Shown here in pieces: positions 1 to 8,872 of a DNA stretch of 64,000 nt. Numbering within the stretch: position 1 is the stretch's first letter; every line of letters starts with the position of its first letter. The translations under genes and the position numbers were made by a program. Source of the stretch: G965261475 sp965261475 [NCBI: bacterium]. GTDB lineage: Bacteria; SAR324; XYD2-FULL-50-16. The notes beneath the pieces are model-generated. The model made no database searches. It was not told where the DNA came from and worked only from the letters and a program-made list of their open reading frames with translations. The stretch is from assembly GCA_965261475.1 (NCBI GenBank), contig OZ253454.1, positions 744,001 through 808,000 on the forward strand, read 5' to 3'.

Positions 1-556
1 TTTGTTCTTTGGTGTTGGGGCAAGAAATGTTGATTTCCCATCTATCACCAAAATCTTGCAATATTTTGATAGATTCTAGTATAGATAAACAAGGATTATT
101 GCTGTGAGGTAAAGCAGCAATATTGATGGTTATGGGTAATTTTAACTTCCACTTAGCTAGTTTTTTAGCAAGTACTGCTGCTCCCACATTAGGTAAACCT
201 AGCCAATTTAGCATAGACTTCTCAAAGAGCAATCTTTTTATGTTAATAGATGTTTGATTGCCTTCATAAGCTTTTGAGGTCACAGAGCCTAAAACTATAC
301 GATTAAAACCTAAAAACTCAAAAAAATCGTTCCCTATTTTACCATCTTTATTCCATCCTGCCGCATTAGATAACAAAAAATTTTGCTCTATGCTGTTGTC
401 TTGTAAGCAAAACTTGGTAATGCCAAAAAAACTCATTTTTTTTGCCCATAACGTTAGCAGTTTATGCGATAGTTTGCCCTTTTTATCTAGTAAAAAGAAT
501 AAATTTATACTACAAGGGTAAACGAAGTTTTCTATCGTTTTTCTAATTATCTTCAC
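1..556 (-). CDS. pyrD: Dihydroorotate dehydrogenase, 5' part (cut by left window edge)
   Basis: Oxidises dihydroorotate to orotate, the fourth step of pyrimidine synthesis, with FMN. Reading the minus strand from a GTG at 554-556 gives about 185 codons without a stop, running off the window. Seen in order: an N-terminal helical stretch rich in hydrophobics (like the membrane-association extension of class 2 enzymes), NAAGWNKDG, LGSVTSKAYEGN, WLGLPNVG and INISCPNT, all hallmark FMN/substrate-loop segments of the family. The AAGxxKDG form and N-terminal extension favour the quinone-linked class 2, but INISCPNT also occurs in class 1, so the class is inferred. The GTG start shares one base with the stop of the upstream dihydroorotase gene (TAGTG), so the two are translationally coupled. 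Confidence 0.88.
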   Translation of the reverse strand, partial: MKIIRKTIENFVYPCSINLFFLLDKKGKLSHKLLTLWAKKMSFFGITKFCLQDNSIEQNFLLSNAAGWNKDGKIGNDFFEFLGFNRIVLGSVTSKAYEGNQTSINIKRLLFEKSMLNWLGLPNVGAAVLAKKLAKWKLKLPITINIAALPHSNNPCLSILESIKILQDFGDRWEINISCPNTKEQ

Positions 557-1989
557 TAGATTTTGATTTTAATAGGCGTTTTTCTTGTATCAAAACAAAC
601 TCCATTGACAACTGTCATTAAATTTTGACCTCTTAAATCACCCCTAGCGCATAAACTAGAATGATACTCTGGATCTTTGAGCCAATTTGCCATTATTTTC
701 TCTAAAACTTGCGATCTAGAGTTAGGTTCAAATATTCTTAAGTTTGCCATATTTCCCGTTTTTATAGAGCCTATTGGGTATAAAAAATTTTGATATTCTT
801 TCATATACTTTAGTAAATGTTTCTGTGGGTTATAGCTTGCTAATCTATCAATTTCTAAAAACGAAAACCCCCATTTATCTACTAAGTTTTGCAAAATAAC
901 TCCATAAAATTCTAAGCAACGAGTACCCGGTGATGATGGTAATTTGTTTTTCCAAGTTTTAGCTTCTTTAGTATGTGGTGCGTGGTCAGAGCCTATCCAA
1001 ATTCTATCATTTTGAGTATTTTTTTTTAACAAGTTTATTAAATATTTTTGCTCTTCAAAACTAGTATGTGCTGGTCTACGATAGTTCATCCATCTAGTAG
1101 GGTTATTAATTTTTTGTTCGCTGTTATTAACCAAATAGTCTAGTCCTATTTCTAATTCTACATTAAGATATCCTGCTAACTGAAACTCTAACATTTGCTT
1201 TAGAGCAGAGCCACTCGGTATATGTAATGCCACCAAAGTTGCTAATTCGTATTTTTTTGCCAATTTATATACTGTTGCTTGCTCTTTCAAAACTAAATCT
1301 GGAGTATAATACAAATCGTGTAACAGAGCCTCAGGTTTTGTTTTTTGTCTTATTAAAAATTCTGCTATGCTTTCTTTTCTTGCTCTGTCATTGTGAAATC
1401 TGATAGCAGAGCCTCTATGTTTTTGATAAAGTTGCTCTCTTTGCTCAGTAGAAAATCCGCTAGAACCAAAGGTACTGCCAAAATCTTTAGCACATTGTTT
1501 AGTTATTTTTTTGACTGATGGGTGTGCGTAATGCCATAAATGAAAATAAAGAGGGTGATTGCTGTGAGCTAGTTTATAGCTTTGATACTGTTTGATTGTT
1601 TTTTTCCAAATTTTTTTTGTAATTGCTGGAAAAGCAGTATTACTCATAGCTCCTACAAGCCAAACACCTCCTTTTAAAGCCGCTAAAATTCCTTTTTCTA
1701 CTGTGTAATTACCTCTTTCTTGTGTAATATGATGCAATGTATCTGGATAACTTGTGCTAATCAATCCTTGCTCCCAAAACTCAGCCCATTCTTGCTTGGT
1801 AGGTAAATAACTTTCTCTAAAATGCACATGCGGGTCTGCAATTGCTGGTGCAATATGAGCTTCTCCAAAATCAAAATCGCACTCTCCTTTAAAACCTAAT
1901 AACTCTAGAGGTAATTTTTCTCTAACTCTTATTCTTGCTGGCTTAATTTCAGTTAAAAAATGAACATGTTTGCTTTTGAGTATTGGCAT
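556..1989 (-). CDS. pyrC: Dihydroorotase
   Basis: Closes carbamoyl-aspartate to dihydroorotate, the third pyrimidine step. The 477-residue protein has the amidohydrolase signature DPHVHFRE at residues 52-59 (metal-binding H54 and H56) and GSDHAPH at 333-339 (catalytic/metal Asp335). GSDHAPH together with DxHVHFRE is typical of dihydroorotases rather than other amidohydrolases. The protein is longer than the 340-430 residues usual for the family. The start ATG is preceded by AAGGAG only two bases away, one of very few Shine-Dalgarno-like sites in the window. It lies downstream of an AlkA-like glycosylase gene on the same strand and overlaps pyrD by one base. Confidence 0.9.
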   Translation of the reverse strand: MPILKSKHVHFLTEIKPARIRVREKLPLELLGFKGECDFDFGEAHIAPAIADPHVHFRESYLPTKQEWAEFWEQGLISTSYPDTLHHITQERGNYTVEKGILAALKGGVWLVGAMSNTAFPAITKKIWKKTIKQYQSYKLAHSNHPLYFHLWHYAHPSVKKITKQCAKDFGSTFGSSGFSTEQREQLYQKHRGSAIRFHNDRARKESIAEFLIRQKTKPEALLHDLYYTPDLVLKEQATVYKLAKKYELATLVALHIPSGSALKQMLEFQLAGYLNVELEIGLDYLVNNSEQKINNPTRWMNYRRPAHTSFEEQKYLINLLKKNTQNDRIWIGSDHAPHTKEAKTWKNKLPSSPGTRCLEFYGVILQNLVDKWGFSFLEIDRLASYNPQKHLLKYMKEYQNFLYPIGSIKTGNMANLRIFEPNSRSQVLEKIMANWLKDPEYHSSLCARGDLRGQNLMTVVNGVCFDTRKTPIKIKI

Positions 1990-2013
1990 AACTCCTTATA
2001 GTAAATAAAATAA

Positions 2014-2634
2014 CTAGTAAATTGTTGGTTTAGCATCTACAGATCTCCAAAGAAATATAGTTGCTACGCTTCTCCAAGGTTTCCAATTTTTAGTAATCTT
2101 TGCTATTTCTACACTCTCTAATTTTTTTTCTTCGTTATAAATATTTTGTATTGACCTGATCAACCCTAGATCTTTCATAGGCAATATATCTGGCTCTAGT
2201 AAATAAAAAATCCCAAACATTTGAATTGTCCAAACCCCTACTCCTTTTATTTGAATGAGCTCTGAGGTAATATCTTCAAAAGATCTATTTTGCCAATGGC
2301 TTTGGTCTATAATGTTTTTGTTTTGAAAATGTCTTGCTATATTATGAATATACTTTGATTTTTGTCTAGACAGTCCAAAAATCCTCATTTGAGGTTCTGG
2401 TATTTTAAGAAAATTGTCAAAAGATATTTGATCTACGCCCTGTGTAATTTTATTCCAAACACTATCAGCAGCTCTCATAGAAATTTGCTGTCCTACAATA
2501 GAGCGCACCAAAGTTTGAAAAGCATTATCACTACTAGTTAACTTTAAATCTGTGTGAGTTTGTATAATTTGAGCTAATTTTTTATCTTTTTTACTTAAGT
2601 CTGTGATAGCCTGCTCCCAATAAAAAGCTTTCAT
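2014..2634 (-). CDS. alkA: DNA-3-methyladenine glycosylase II family (HhH-GPD)
   Basis: Base-excision repair enzyme removing alkylated bases. Seen: helix-hairpin-helix around residues 127-140 with IKGVGVWTIQMF, followed by the catalytic aspartate D155 in LPMKDLGL, and a conserved tryptophan-rich C-terminus WKPWRSVATIFLWR. At 206 residues it is the short form lacking the N-terminal Ada/AlkA N domain, similar in size to yeast MAG-like and many bacterial AlkA-like proteins. It sits between a tyrosine recombinase gene (two bases upstream) and pyrC (24 bases downstream), all minus strand. The family is clear; the exact lesion range is not. Confidence 0.85.
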   Translation of the reverse strand: MKAFYWEQAITDLSKKDKKLAQIIQTHTDLKLTSSDNAFQTLVRSIVGQQISMRAADSVWNKITQGVDQISFDNFLKIPEPQMRIFGLSRQKSKYIHNIARHFQNKNIIDQSHWQNRSFEDITSELIQIKGVGVWTIQMFGIFYLLEPDILPMKDLGLIRSIQNIYNEEKKLESVEIAKITKNWKPWRSVATIFLWRSVDAKPTIY

Positions 2635-2636
2635 TA

Positions 2637-3545
2637 TTAGTAAATGCCTTGTAAATTTTTTGCAGTAGTATTCCTATCATATTGCAAAGTAGTATCTAAT
2701 TTTTTATGTCTTAAATGCTTAGACACTATATTAAGAGGAATATTTTTAGCTAGTAAATATGTAGCACAGCCAGAGCGTAGAGAATGGGCTCCAAATTCTT
2801 TTTCATTTAGACCGCATGCCTTAGCAGCCCACTTTACTTTTTTACCAATGCTAACAGTAGAAATACGCTCTTTCGGTATTCCTGCTTTATTGATACTACA
2901 AAACAAAGCACCAGAGTAAATTTGTGAGATACTGATCCATTTTTTTATTGCTACTACAGGGCAAATTGCTTTGTTTTTAGAGGACATGATATTCGCAAAT
3001 TCTTCTTTGCCTTCTTGATTGCCCTTACTTCTTTTTAAATGTAAGCGAATACCAAAATTTTCCCATTCTAGGTCTTCGCAATTAAGATTGGCGATTTCTG
3101 ATCTTCTTAACGCACCAGCAAAACCTAGTAATAGTAATGCTTTGTCCCTAATACCTATAAGAGTTTTTGGAAAATTTATTTTTGCAATATGTTCTATAGT
3201 CAAAGCTTGTTTCCTTGTTTTTTTTGCTCCTAAGACTCTCCTCAAACCCTTAAGAATAGTTTGTAGATTCTCAGAATTTAAAACATTATTAAAACCACTT
3301 GATCTATGAATAGAATCTATAGCCCACTTTGCTTGCTCAATAGTAGAAATTTTTTTCTTTTTAAACATTAAAAATAGTAAATATTTTTCGACAGTCTCCG
3401 AATTAGATGGAAGCAATGGCAGATTATTATCCGTTGCCCATGCTTGGTATCCTCGCCAATTTTTAGCAATAGCTTTCTTGGTTGCCTTTGCTTTGGCAGC
3501 ATCTTTAATGCTCGCTAAGTGATTTTGGTAATTGATGTCAATCAT
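2637..3545 (-). CDS. Tyrosine recombinase / phage-integrase family
   Basis: Site-specific DNA recombinase of 302 residues. A SAM-like N-terminal core-binding domain (about 15-100) precedes the catalytic domain. Visible catalytic residues: R147 in ALRRSE, a beta-hairpin lysine near 174, H254-S-L-R257, H280 in LRHKKLDTT and nucleophile Y289 in LQYDR, so it looks intact. The gene overlaps the end of the upstream aminopeptidase-like gene by 8 bases and ends two bases before the glycosylase start, so it behaves as an operon member rather than as a solitary element integrase. It differs from XerC/XerD by its weakly conserved N-terminal domain. No attachment site, excisionase or other phage gene is seen nearby; its target is unknown. 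Confidence 0.82.
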   Translation of the reverse strand: MIDINYQNHLASIKDAAKAKATKKAIAKNWRGYQAWATDNNLPLLPSNSETVEKYLLFLMFKKKKISTIEQAKWAIDSIHRSSGFNNVLNSENLQTILKGLRRVLGAKKTRKQALTIEHIAKINFPKTLIGIRDKALLLLGFAGALRRSEIANLNCEDLEWENFGIRLHLKRSKGNQEGKEEFANIMSSKNKAICPVVAIKKWISISQIYSGALFCSINKAGIPKERISTVSIGKKVKWAAKACGLNEKEFGAHSLRSGCATYLLAKNIPLNIVSKHLRHKKLDTTLQYDRNTTAKNLQGIY

Positions 3546-6243
3546 CTACAAGCAAATTTTTTGCAATTTTATTTAATTTTCTAGATATTTTTTGTGATAG
3601 AATATTTTCTAAACATGTTTTTTTATTGTTTTCCTTGATAGGTGAAAAATTTGGTTCACTTTTAAACGCCACAACTAAATCACACGCAATGTCGTTGTTG
3701 ATTTTATCTATCTCAATAATAAAATTTTTAACTAATTCATAACCTCTACCGCTAATATGATGAAAGCAATAAAAATTACAAAAAATAAAAGTATAAAAAA
3801 AACTAGTTATCAATCTAGGTTTTTTATAATTCAACAGCGAATGTTGAGCAATTTGCTCTATTGCACTCATCACCCCAGGACGATTAGAGCTAGCTTGTAA
3901 TTGAAACCATTTTGCAAGTAAAAACTGATTTTTCTGCCATTTTTTAGCTGTTTCTGACATTACTTGTTCTCGCTCTTCACAATCAATATTATTTAAAGCT
4001 CTCATCGCACCCATAATATCATTAAAATGATTGCTATTTTTAAATTGATTTATAATCAAATTTTTTTCTTCTGAATAAGCTATGTATAAAAGACAAGTAT
4101 TGCGTATCATTCTTTTAAAAATCTCTTTGCTATCTAAACTAAATTCAAATTCTGAAATATTTTTTTGATAAAGATTAAGAAAATTACTGAGTAGTTTAGA
4201 TGATAAAGACTCTAGTAAATAATTCCTAATATAGTGGATAGAATCTGTGTTCTTCTGTGAAACATCAAAAAATAACTCTTCTTCTGTAGGTAGATTCATA
4301 GATTGATAAATCAAGGTATTATTAAAAAAATTATTAGTAATAATTTTTTGAAAATTAATAATAAAACTATCGTTTGTATAGACTACCTTATCTTTTGCAT
4401 ATCTTGCCAACTGTTCTTCAAAAATTGATAAAAAAAAGACGCGGTTAGCCTGCCAACAAATATAACTATTACCCTCATTGTAGCTCAAATTAGCTAGCTC
4501 GTTATGACTATATTGGTATTTTATATCAACAGGCGTAATGAAACCATGGTTAAAAGACGGCAATAAATTAGGTGTATCGTAATAAGTAAAACTATGATAA
4601 TTCTTTCTAAGCTCTACTATTTTCGGTCTTTTATTTCTTTCTGTATCTGAAATAATATCTTCGCTATTTCTATACTGAAGAGCAACATTGAAATTGATAG
4701 GAAATGCTTGCTCTACAAGCGGTAGTTTTGCAATAATTTTGTGGAATTCTAATTTTTCTGTTTTAAGATCTTCTATACTAGTAGTAAATTTATAGCTATT
4801 TTTGTCTTTATTGTTCTGTAAAAACTGCTTCCAGTATTCTGACCCACTTTTAGTGATTTTATTTTGATCTACTTGAAAGAAAAATATTTTATAAGTTTTT
4901 TGTGATTCATTATAATAATCTAGCACTGTAATTTGTGGTATTTGCTTTTCTATAAACCAAATATGAAAATTTTTTAACTTTTTTCTACCAGCAGATTGTA
5001 TAAAACTTATAAAATTTTCTAATACGGCTTCTTTTTTTTTACATTGATTTAAATATTCTCCTAGGGTCGCAAAAAATATCCCTTTATCAAAACTGAGTGA
5101 TAACATTTGTAAAATTTTTACCATTCTATGGTAATTTTGAGAATAATCATAGGAGTTATCAAAAAATTGAATAGGAGCTAAAGATTCGCCTCCATTGGCA
5201 TGGAGTAGTTTTAGATATTCTTTGGCATACTCAATTTCTTGAAAACTTTTTCCGTATTTGTGAAAAAGATATTCTTGTAAACGTAAAACGCTAAAACTTT
5301 GACAAAAAGCGTAGTAAAACCAATTTTGTTTGATAGATTTTTCTCTATAACAAATATAAAAAAATTTCTTTGCTAATTTTTTATCAATCTCTACATATTC
5401 CAAATCAGTAGTAGTGCTAGTAGAAGATGCAATAGAAGTTATATCAAAGATATTAAGCTCCTTGCCCTCCATAATTCTTTCTTTATAATTTTTGAGCGCA
5501 ACTATTTGATAGCTAGGGGGATAATAAGTAGTTTGTAGAAGACCATAATCAAACTGCAGTATTTTACTGATGCAATTTAGTGCATAATTACAATGATCCT
5601 TGTAGATTTCTGGAACATAAAAAACGACTTCCACATCCTTAGAGCCTAGCGTTAATTTTGTTTTTACGACCGCAAAGTTTCCTGCAACTAGAGAAAACTG
5701 ATGAGGAGCTCTAAGACAAGAACTTTGCCATAAAACCCAATGTGTATTTTTATTTTCTCCTTTATCTACTACCTCTCCATCTGATAGTAGGTGTGGAAAT
5801 TTATCTTTAGCGGCTGTAATTTTGCAAGAAAATCTAACATGAGCATCATTATCATCAAAAAAATATGTTATTCTGTAAAAACTATCTTTGTCATTAATAG
5901 TAAAGATTTTTTTATCTGCTAAAAAAAGCCCGGTTTTTCTAGTGCTGATCAAAGATATTTTGCTTTTGATAGTTATGACATAACTGTTTTTAGTTAAATT
6001 TTTAATAACAAGCTGGTTGATATTTATTTTGTAATTCTGATAATCAATTTTTTGACCATCAACACAAATTTCTAGTAAATCTATGTTTTTACCTAACAAC
6101 TCCATGTCTAGAGCATTTTTATTTATTTTTTTACAAATTAAATGACTAGTTACTAATGCCTCGTTATCTGCAATCACAAATTCTAAATTTACCTGAGATA
6201 CAGACCAGTTAAGTAATATTTGATTTATATTTTTTTTTATCAT
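3538..6243 (-). CDS. Aminopeptidase N (M1)-like protein without the zinc-binding motif
   Basis: A 901-residue protein that follows the PepN fold along its length: N-terminal beta domain, then RIMEGKELNIFD at 256-267 in place of GAMENKGLNIF, a catalytic-type domain, and a long helical C-terminal domain ending near 900. E. coli PepN is 870 residues. Where PepN has HEYFH this protein has FFYIC at 294-298, and the second zinc glutamate falls at Q315 (before SFSVLR). All three zinc ligands and the general-base glutamate are therefore absent, so peptidase activity is not expected. The reading frame is nonetheless intact. It heads a minus-strand operon overlapping the recombinase gene by 8 bases. 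Inference: a non-catalytic peptide-binding or structural role. Confidence 0.72.
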   Translation of the reverse strand: MIKKNINQILLNWSVSQVNLEFVIADNEALVTSHLICKKINKNALDMELLGKNIDLLEICVDGQKIDYQNYKININQLVIKNLTKNSYVITIKSKISLISTRKTGLFLADKKIFTINDKDSFYRITYFFDDNDAHVRFSCKITAAKDKFPHLLSDGEVVDKGENKNTHWVLWQSSCLRAPHQFSLVAGNFAVVKTKLTLGSKDVEVVFYVPEIYKDHCNYALNCISKILQFDYGLLQTTYYPPSYQIVALKNYKERIMEGKELNIFDITSIASSTSTTTDLEYVEIDKKLAKKFFYICYREKSIKQNWFYYAFCQSFSVLRLQEYLFHKYGKSFQEIEYAKEYLKLLHANGGESLAPIQFFDNSYDYSQNYHRMVKILQMLSLSFDKGIFFATLGEYLNQCKKKEAVLENFISFIQSAGRKKLKNFHIWFIEKQIPQITVLDYYNESQKTYKIFFFQVDQNKITKSGSEYWKQFLQNNKDKNSYKFTTSIEDLKTEKLEFHKIIAKLPLVEQAFPINFNVALQYRNSEDIISDTERNKRPKIVELRKNYHSFTYYDTPNLLPSFNHGFITPVDIKYQYSHNELANLSYNEGNSYICWQANRVFFLSIFEEQLARYAKDKVVYTNDSFIINFQKIITNNFFNNTLIYQSMNLPTEEELFFDVSQKNTDSIHYIRNYLLESLSSKLLSNFLNLYQKNISEFEFSLDSKEIFKRMIRNTCLLYIAYSEEKNLIINQFKNSNHFNDIMGAMRALNNIDCEEREQVMSETAKKWQKNQFLLAKWFQLQASSNRPGVMSAIEQIAQHSLLNYKKPRLITSFFYTFIFCNFYCFHHISGRGYELVKNFIIEIDKINNDIACDLVVAFKSEPNFSPIKENNKKTCLENILSQKISRKLNKIAKNLLVDD

Positions 6244-6640
6244 TAATTATCTAAACATATTAAAACACACCGTCTTTGGTACAATGTTTTATTGCAATAC
6301 TTATTCTGTATGGATATCTTGCTTTGATCTTGATATTTATAAAGATATAAACAAATAATGCGGTTACATTGATAGAAAATACTATATTTTTTTGGCATAA
6401 AGCAAGGAGAATTTCTAGTTAGATCGTCAAAAATTTTTGACTACATGTTTTAACTATCTAGTAATTATAATTTTGCTAAGAGATACGAAAGACAAAACAA
6501 ACTTAACTAAACAAGCTCAATAGTTGAGTTGCAAAAATTCTTACTAAACTTCAAACTAGTATTTTTATAGAAAAATAGTTTTTAAATAGCAGACTACAAA
6601 TATATGCTAATTAGAATGTTGGTAAAAAATTTTTAAATAC
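6244..6640. other. Divergent intergenic region, aminopeptidase-like gene / tsaD
   Basis: A 397-base AT-rich gap between divergent genes. I see no coding frame. It contains a perfect 16-base palindrome at 6426-6441 (GTCAAAAATTTTTGAC), which could be an operator, but with this base composition a palindrome of this length is expected by chance a few times in 64 kb. No convincing -35/-10 pair could be chosen. Confidence 0.4.
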
Positions 6641-7699
6641 ATGAGTTATATTTTAGGTTTAGAAAGTACTTGTGATGATAGCAGTCTTGGAGTTTTTGAC
6701 ACCCAAACAAAAAGTATAGTGTGGCATAAAACTTATTCTCAAGACAAACTACACGGACAATTTGGTGGCGTAGTCCCTGAGATAGCAAGTAGAGGTCATT
6801 TGAAAGCTTTGCCTATTTTAGCCCAACAATTATTTCAAGAAAAACAAATTTCTCTATCTAAGATTTCTTGTTTTGCCGTTAGTACTAATCCTGGTTTAAT
6901 TGGATCTTTGTTGGTAGGTGTGAATTTTATGCGCTCTTTAGCTTGGAGTTGTAATAAGAAAATATTGGGAGTAGATCACCTAGAAGCGCATGTTCTCTCT
7001 CCTATGATAGAAAATAACCGACTTCAATGCCCTTATCTTTGTTTTTTACTTTCTGGAGGACATAGCATTGCTGTGATAGTTAAAGAAGTAGGTGTTTATC
7101 AAGTGCTAGGTGCTACTGAAGATGATGCTTTAGGAGAGGCTTTTGATAAGGTAGCGAAAATCTTGGGTTTTGAGTACCCAGGAGGACCTAGTATAGAAAA
7201 CTTAGCCAAACTCTGGAAAGGTAAATTACAAGATTTACCTATTCCTCTAAAAAATAGACAAGATTATAATTTTAGTTACTCAGGGCTAAAAACAGCAACA
7301 AAAAGACTCGCCGTACAACTAGGAATAAATCGAGAAAAACAAAAATTAATTGACTTAAAAAGTTTTTTACAAAAAGAACACAAAAAAAAAAATACTATTC
7401 TACAGTTGGCAGCTAGTTTTCAAAAAATAGCTTTTGAATCTTTATTATGGAATTTTCAAAAAATTACAAAAAAATATTCTTTTCAAAGTTTTGCCATTGC
7501 AGGAGGGGTAGCAAATAATCAATTCATCAAACAATCTTTTCAAGAGGTTTGTAAAAAAAGAAGTATAAATTTTTTTACTCCAAAAACAGAGTATTGCACA
7601 GACAATGGAGCTATGATTGCTTTTTGTGCTTATCTATATCAAAAATATCAAATTTTTCGTCCATTAAAAATTAGTTCTAAAAACTGTTTTTTTTATTAA
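6641..7699 (+). CDS. tsaD: tRNA N6-adenosine threonylcarbamoyltransferase
   Basis: Transfers threonylcarbamoyl to A37 of ANN-decoding tRNAs, acting with TsaB, TsaC and TsaE in the cytoplasm. Seen: ESTCDDSS at 8-15, metal ligands H113 and H117 in HLEAH, LLSGGHS, GEAFDKVAK, YPGGPSIE, FSYSGLKTA, GGVANNQF and the C-terminal CTDNGAMI with the metal-binding aspartate. Length of 352 fits the family (about 340). The gene is monocistronic-looking: 397 bases upstream and 182 downstream. The partners are not in this window. Confidence 0.96.
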   Translation: MSYILGLESTCDDSSLGVFDTQTKSIVWHKTYSQDKLHGQFGGVVPEIASRGHLKALPILAQQLFQEKQISLSKISCFAVSTNPGLIGSLLVGVNFMRSLAWSCNKKILGVDHLEAHVLSPMIENNRLQCPYLCFLLSGGHSIAVIVKEVGVYQVLGATEDDALGEAFDKVAKILGFEYPGGPSIENLAKLWKGKLQDLPIPLKNRQDYNFSYSGLKTATKRLAVQLGINREKQKLIDLKSFLQKEHKKKNTILQLAASFQKIAFESLLWNFQKITKKYSFQSFAIAGGVANNQFIKQSFQEVCKKRSINFFTPKTEYCTDNGAMIAFCAYLYQKYQIFRPLKISSKNCFFY

Positions 7700-7881
7700 A
7701 AATTTTTTTATACAAAAAATAATATAAATAACTTGATTTGCTTGATTTTACAGTGTTATATTAAATTGTGCTTGTAGGCAACACTAATATCTTCGTTTGA
7801 TTTGGTTGCTGGCATAATTTTTGTATATTGTACTTAATTACCAGATGAAATATAAGCTTAAAATCTTTCTTAAATATTGTT

Positions 7882-8688
7882 ATGCAGATTAAAAAATACG
7901 ATGAACATGCTAAGGTAGCTAATGAAGATGTTAGAAAGATTATCAGAAAAAAAAATAAAAAATTGCCTATCATTTTAACAGGCTTATTTTTGATTGTCTT
8001 TCTCAGTGCTCTAGTATTTGAATTCTACCACATTGTCAACAACGCCTCACCATCTGTTTCTTTATCAAAAGAGCAAACCGTAGAAAGTTCACCTTCTAAT
8101 ATAGAAAAAATATTAAAGTACTTTTCTGCAAAAAAACTGTTTAGTTGGTCTAGCAAAGAAAAAGAGCAAGATAAGCAAGAAGAAATAGCAAAGCAAGATA
8201 CACAAGATGAACGAGTAGAACGAGTAGAAAAAAATACTATTGATTTATCTACTACAAAAGATAATCAAGTCGTAAGCAATACCGAGGACTTGTCTGCTGT
8301 AGCAGAACAAACTGTAAATAAGGAAACTTTTAAAACTATACCCATTGACAGACAAAAACATAAATATAGCCTGCAACTTATGGCTGTCAGAGAAATAAAT
8401 TTATCTCGCCTAAAAGAAATTGCAAAAATTTTAATAGATGAGAACTATTATGCATATATCTATAAAACACCCAATAAAATAAAAAATGCTTCAGATTTTG
8501 AGAGCAACTATTATTTTAGACTAAGAATAGGTTTTTTCCAAAATAAAAAAGATGCCACACAAATAGCGTACAAACTAATAAAAAAATATCCTAGAATATT
8601 CAAAAATTACTTCGTTGCCTTACCTCTAAGAGAAGAATACCAAGCTGATTTTTTTGTTTTTAGCCCTGAGAAGCGAGTATTTGAATGA
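7882..8688 (+). CDS. SPOR-domain inner-membrane protein
   Basis: A 268-residue type II membrane protein. About 30 charged cytoplasmic residues are followed by one membrane helix (about residues 31-56, LPIILTGLFLIVFLSALVF), then an acidic and Gln/Lys-rich periplasmic linker (about 70-150), and a C-terminal SPOR-like domain (about 165-260, starting KYSLQLMAV and containing FRLRIGFFQNKKDA). SPOR domains bind denuded glycan strands at division septa, so a role in cell division like FtsN or DamX is inferred. It stands alone, 182 bases after tsaD and 184 before nrdA. No specific family member could be named. Confidence 0.75.
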   Translation: MQIKKYDEHAKVANEDVRKIIRKKNKKLPIILTGLFLIVFLSALVFEFYHIVNNASPSVSLSKEQTVESSPSNIEKILKYFSAKKLFSWSSKEKEQDKQEEIAKQDTQDERVERVEKNTIDLSTTKDNQVVSNTEDLSAVAEQTVNKETFKTIPIDRQKHKYSLQLMAVREINLSRLKEIAKILIDENYYAYIYKTPNKIKNASDFESNYYFRLRIGFFQNKKDATQIAYKLIKKYPRIFKNYFVALPLREEYQADFFVFSPEKRVFE

Positions 8689-8872
8689 TCTTCATAAATA
8701 AAATAATAATTCTCAAAAGCTCAAATAATATTTGACAACTTATTTAACCTCCACTACAATTTTTTCTGAGTAATAGGTCTAAAAATGGGTTATTACTAGC
8801 TAGAAGTCAACCTAGAATTTTGAATATGAGAAGCAAGTGCCAACTGCTGATTTTTGTACTTCCTGTATAAAA

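Noticed and set aside
2637-3545. The recombinase as part of a prophage or integrative element
   Set aside because: No excisionase, structural, replication or cargo genes and no flanking repeats; neighbours are housekeeping genes with overlapping ends.
6426-6441. Perfect 16-base palindrome as a firm operator
   Set aside because: By base composition such palindromes should occur a few times in 64 kb by chance, and no regulator is nearby.
7761-7973. A small minus-strand gene between tsaD and the SPOR gene
   Set aside because: It overlaps the conserved-looking start and membrane helix of the SPOR protein and is a Phe/Ile-rich antisense frame.
8837-8872. GTG at 8837 as the nrdA start
   Set aside because: The 12 extra residues are not like the ATP-cone start, and the ATG at 8873 fits the domain boundary.
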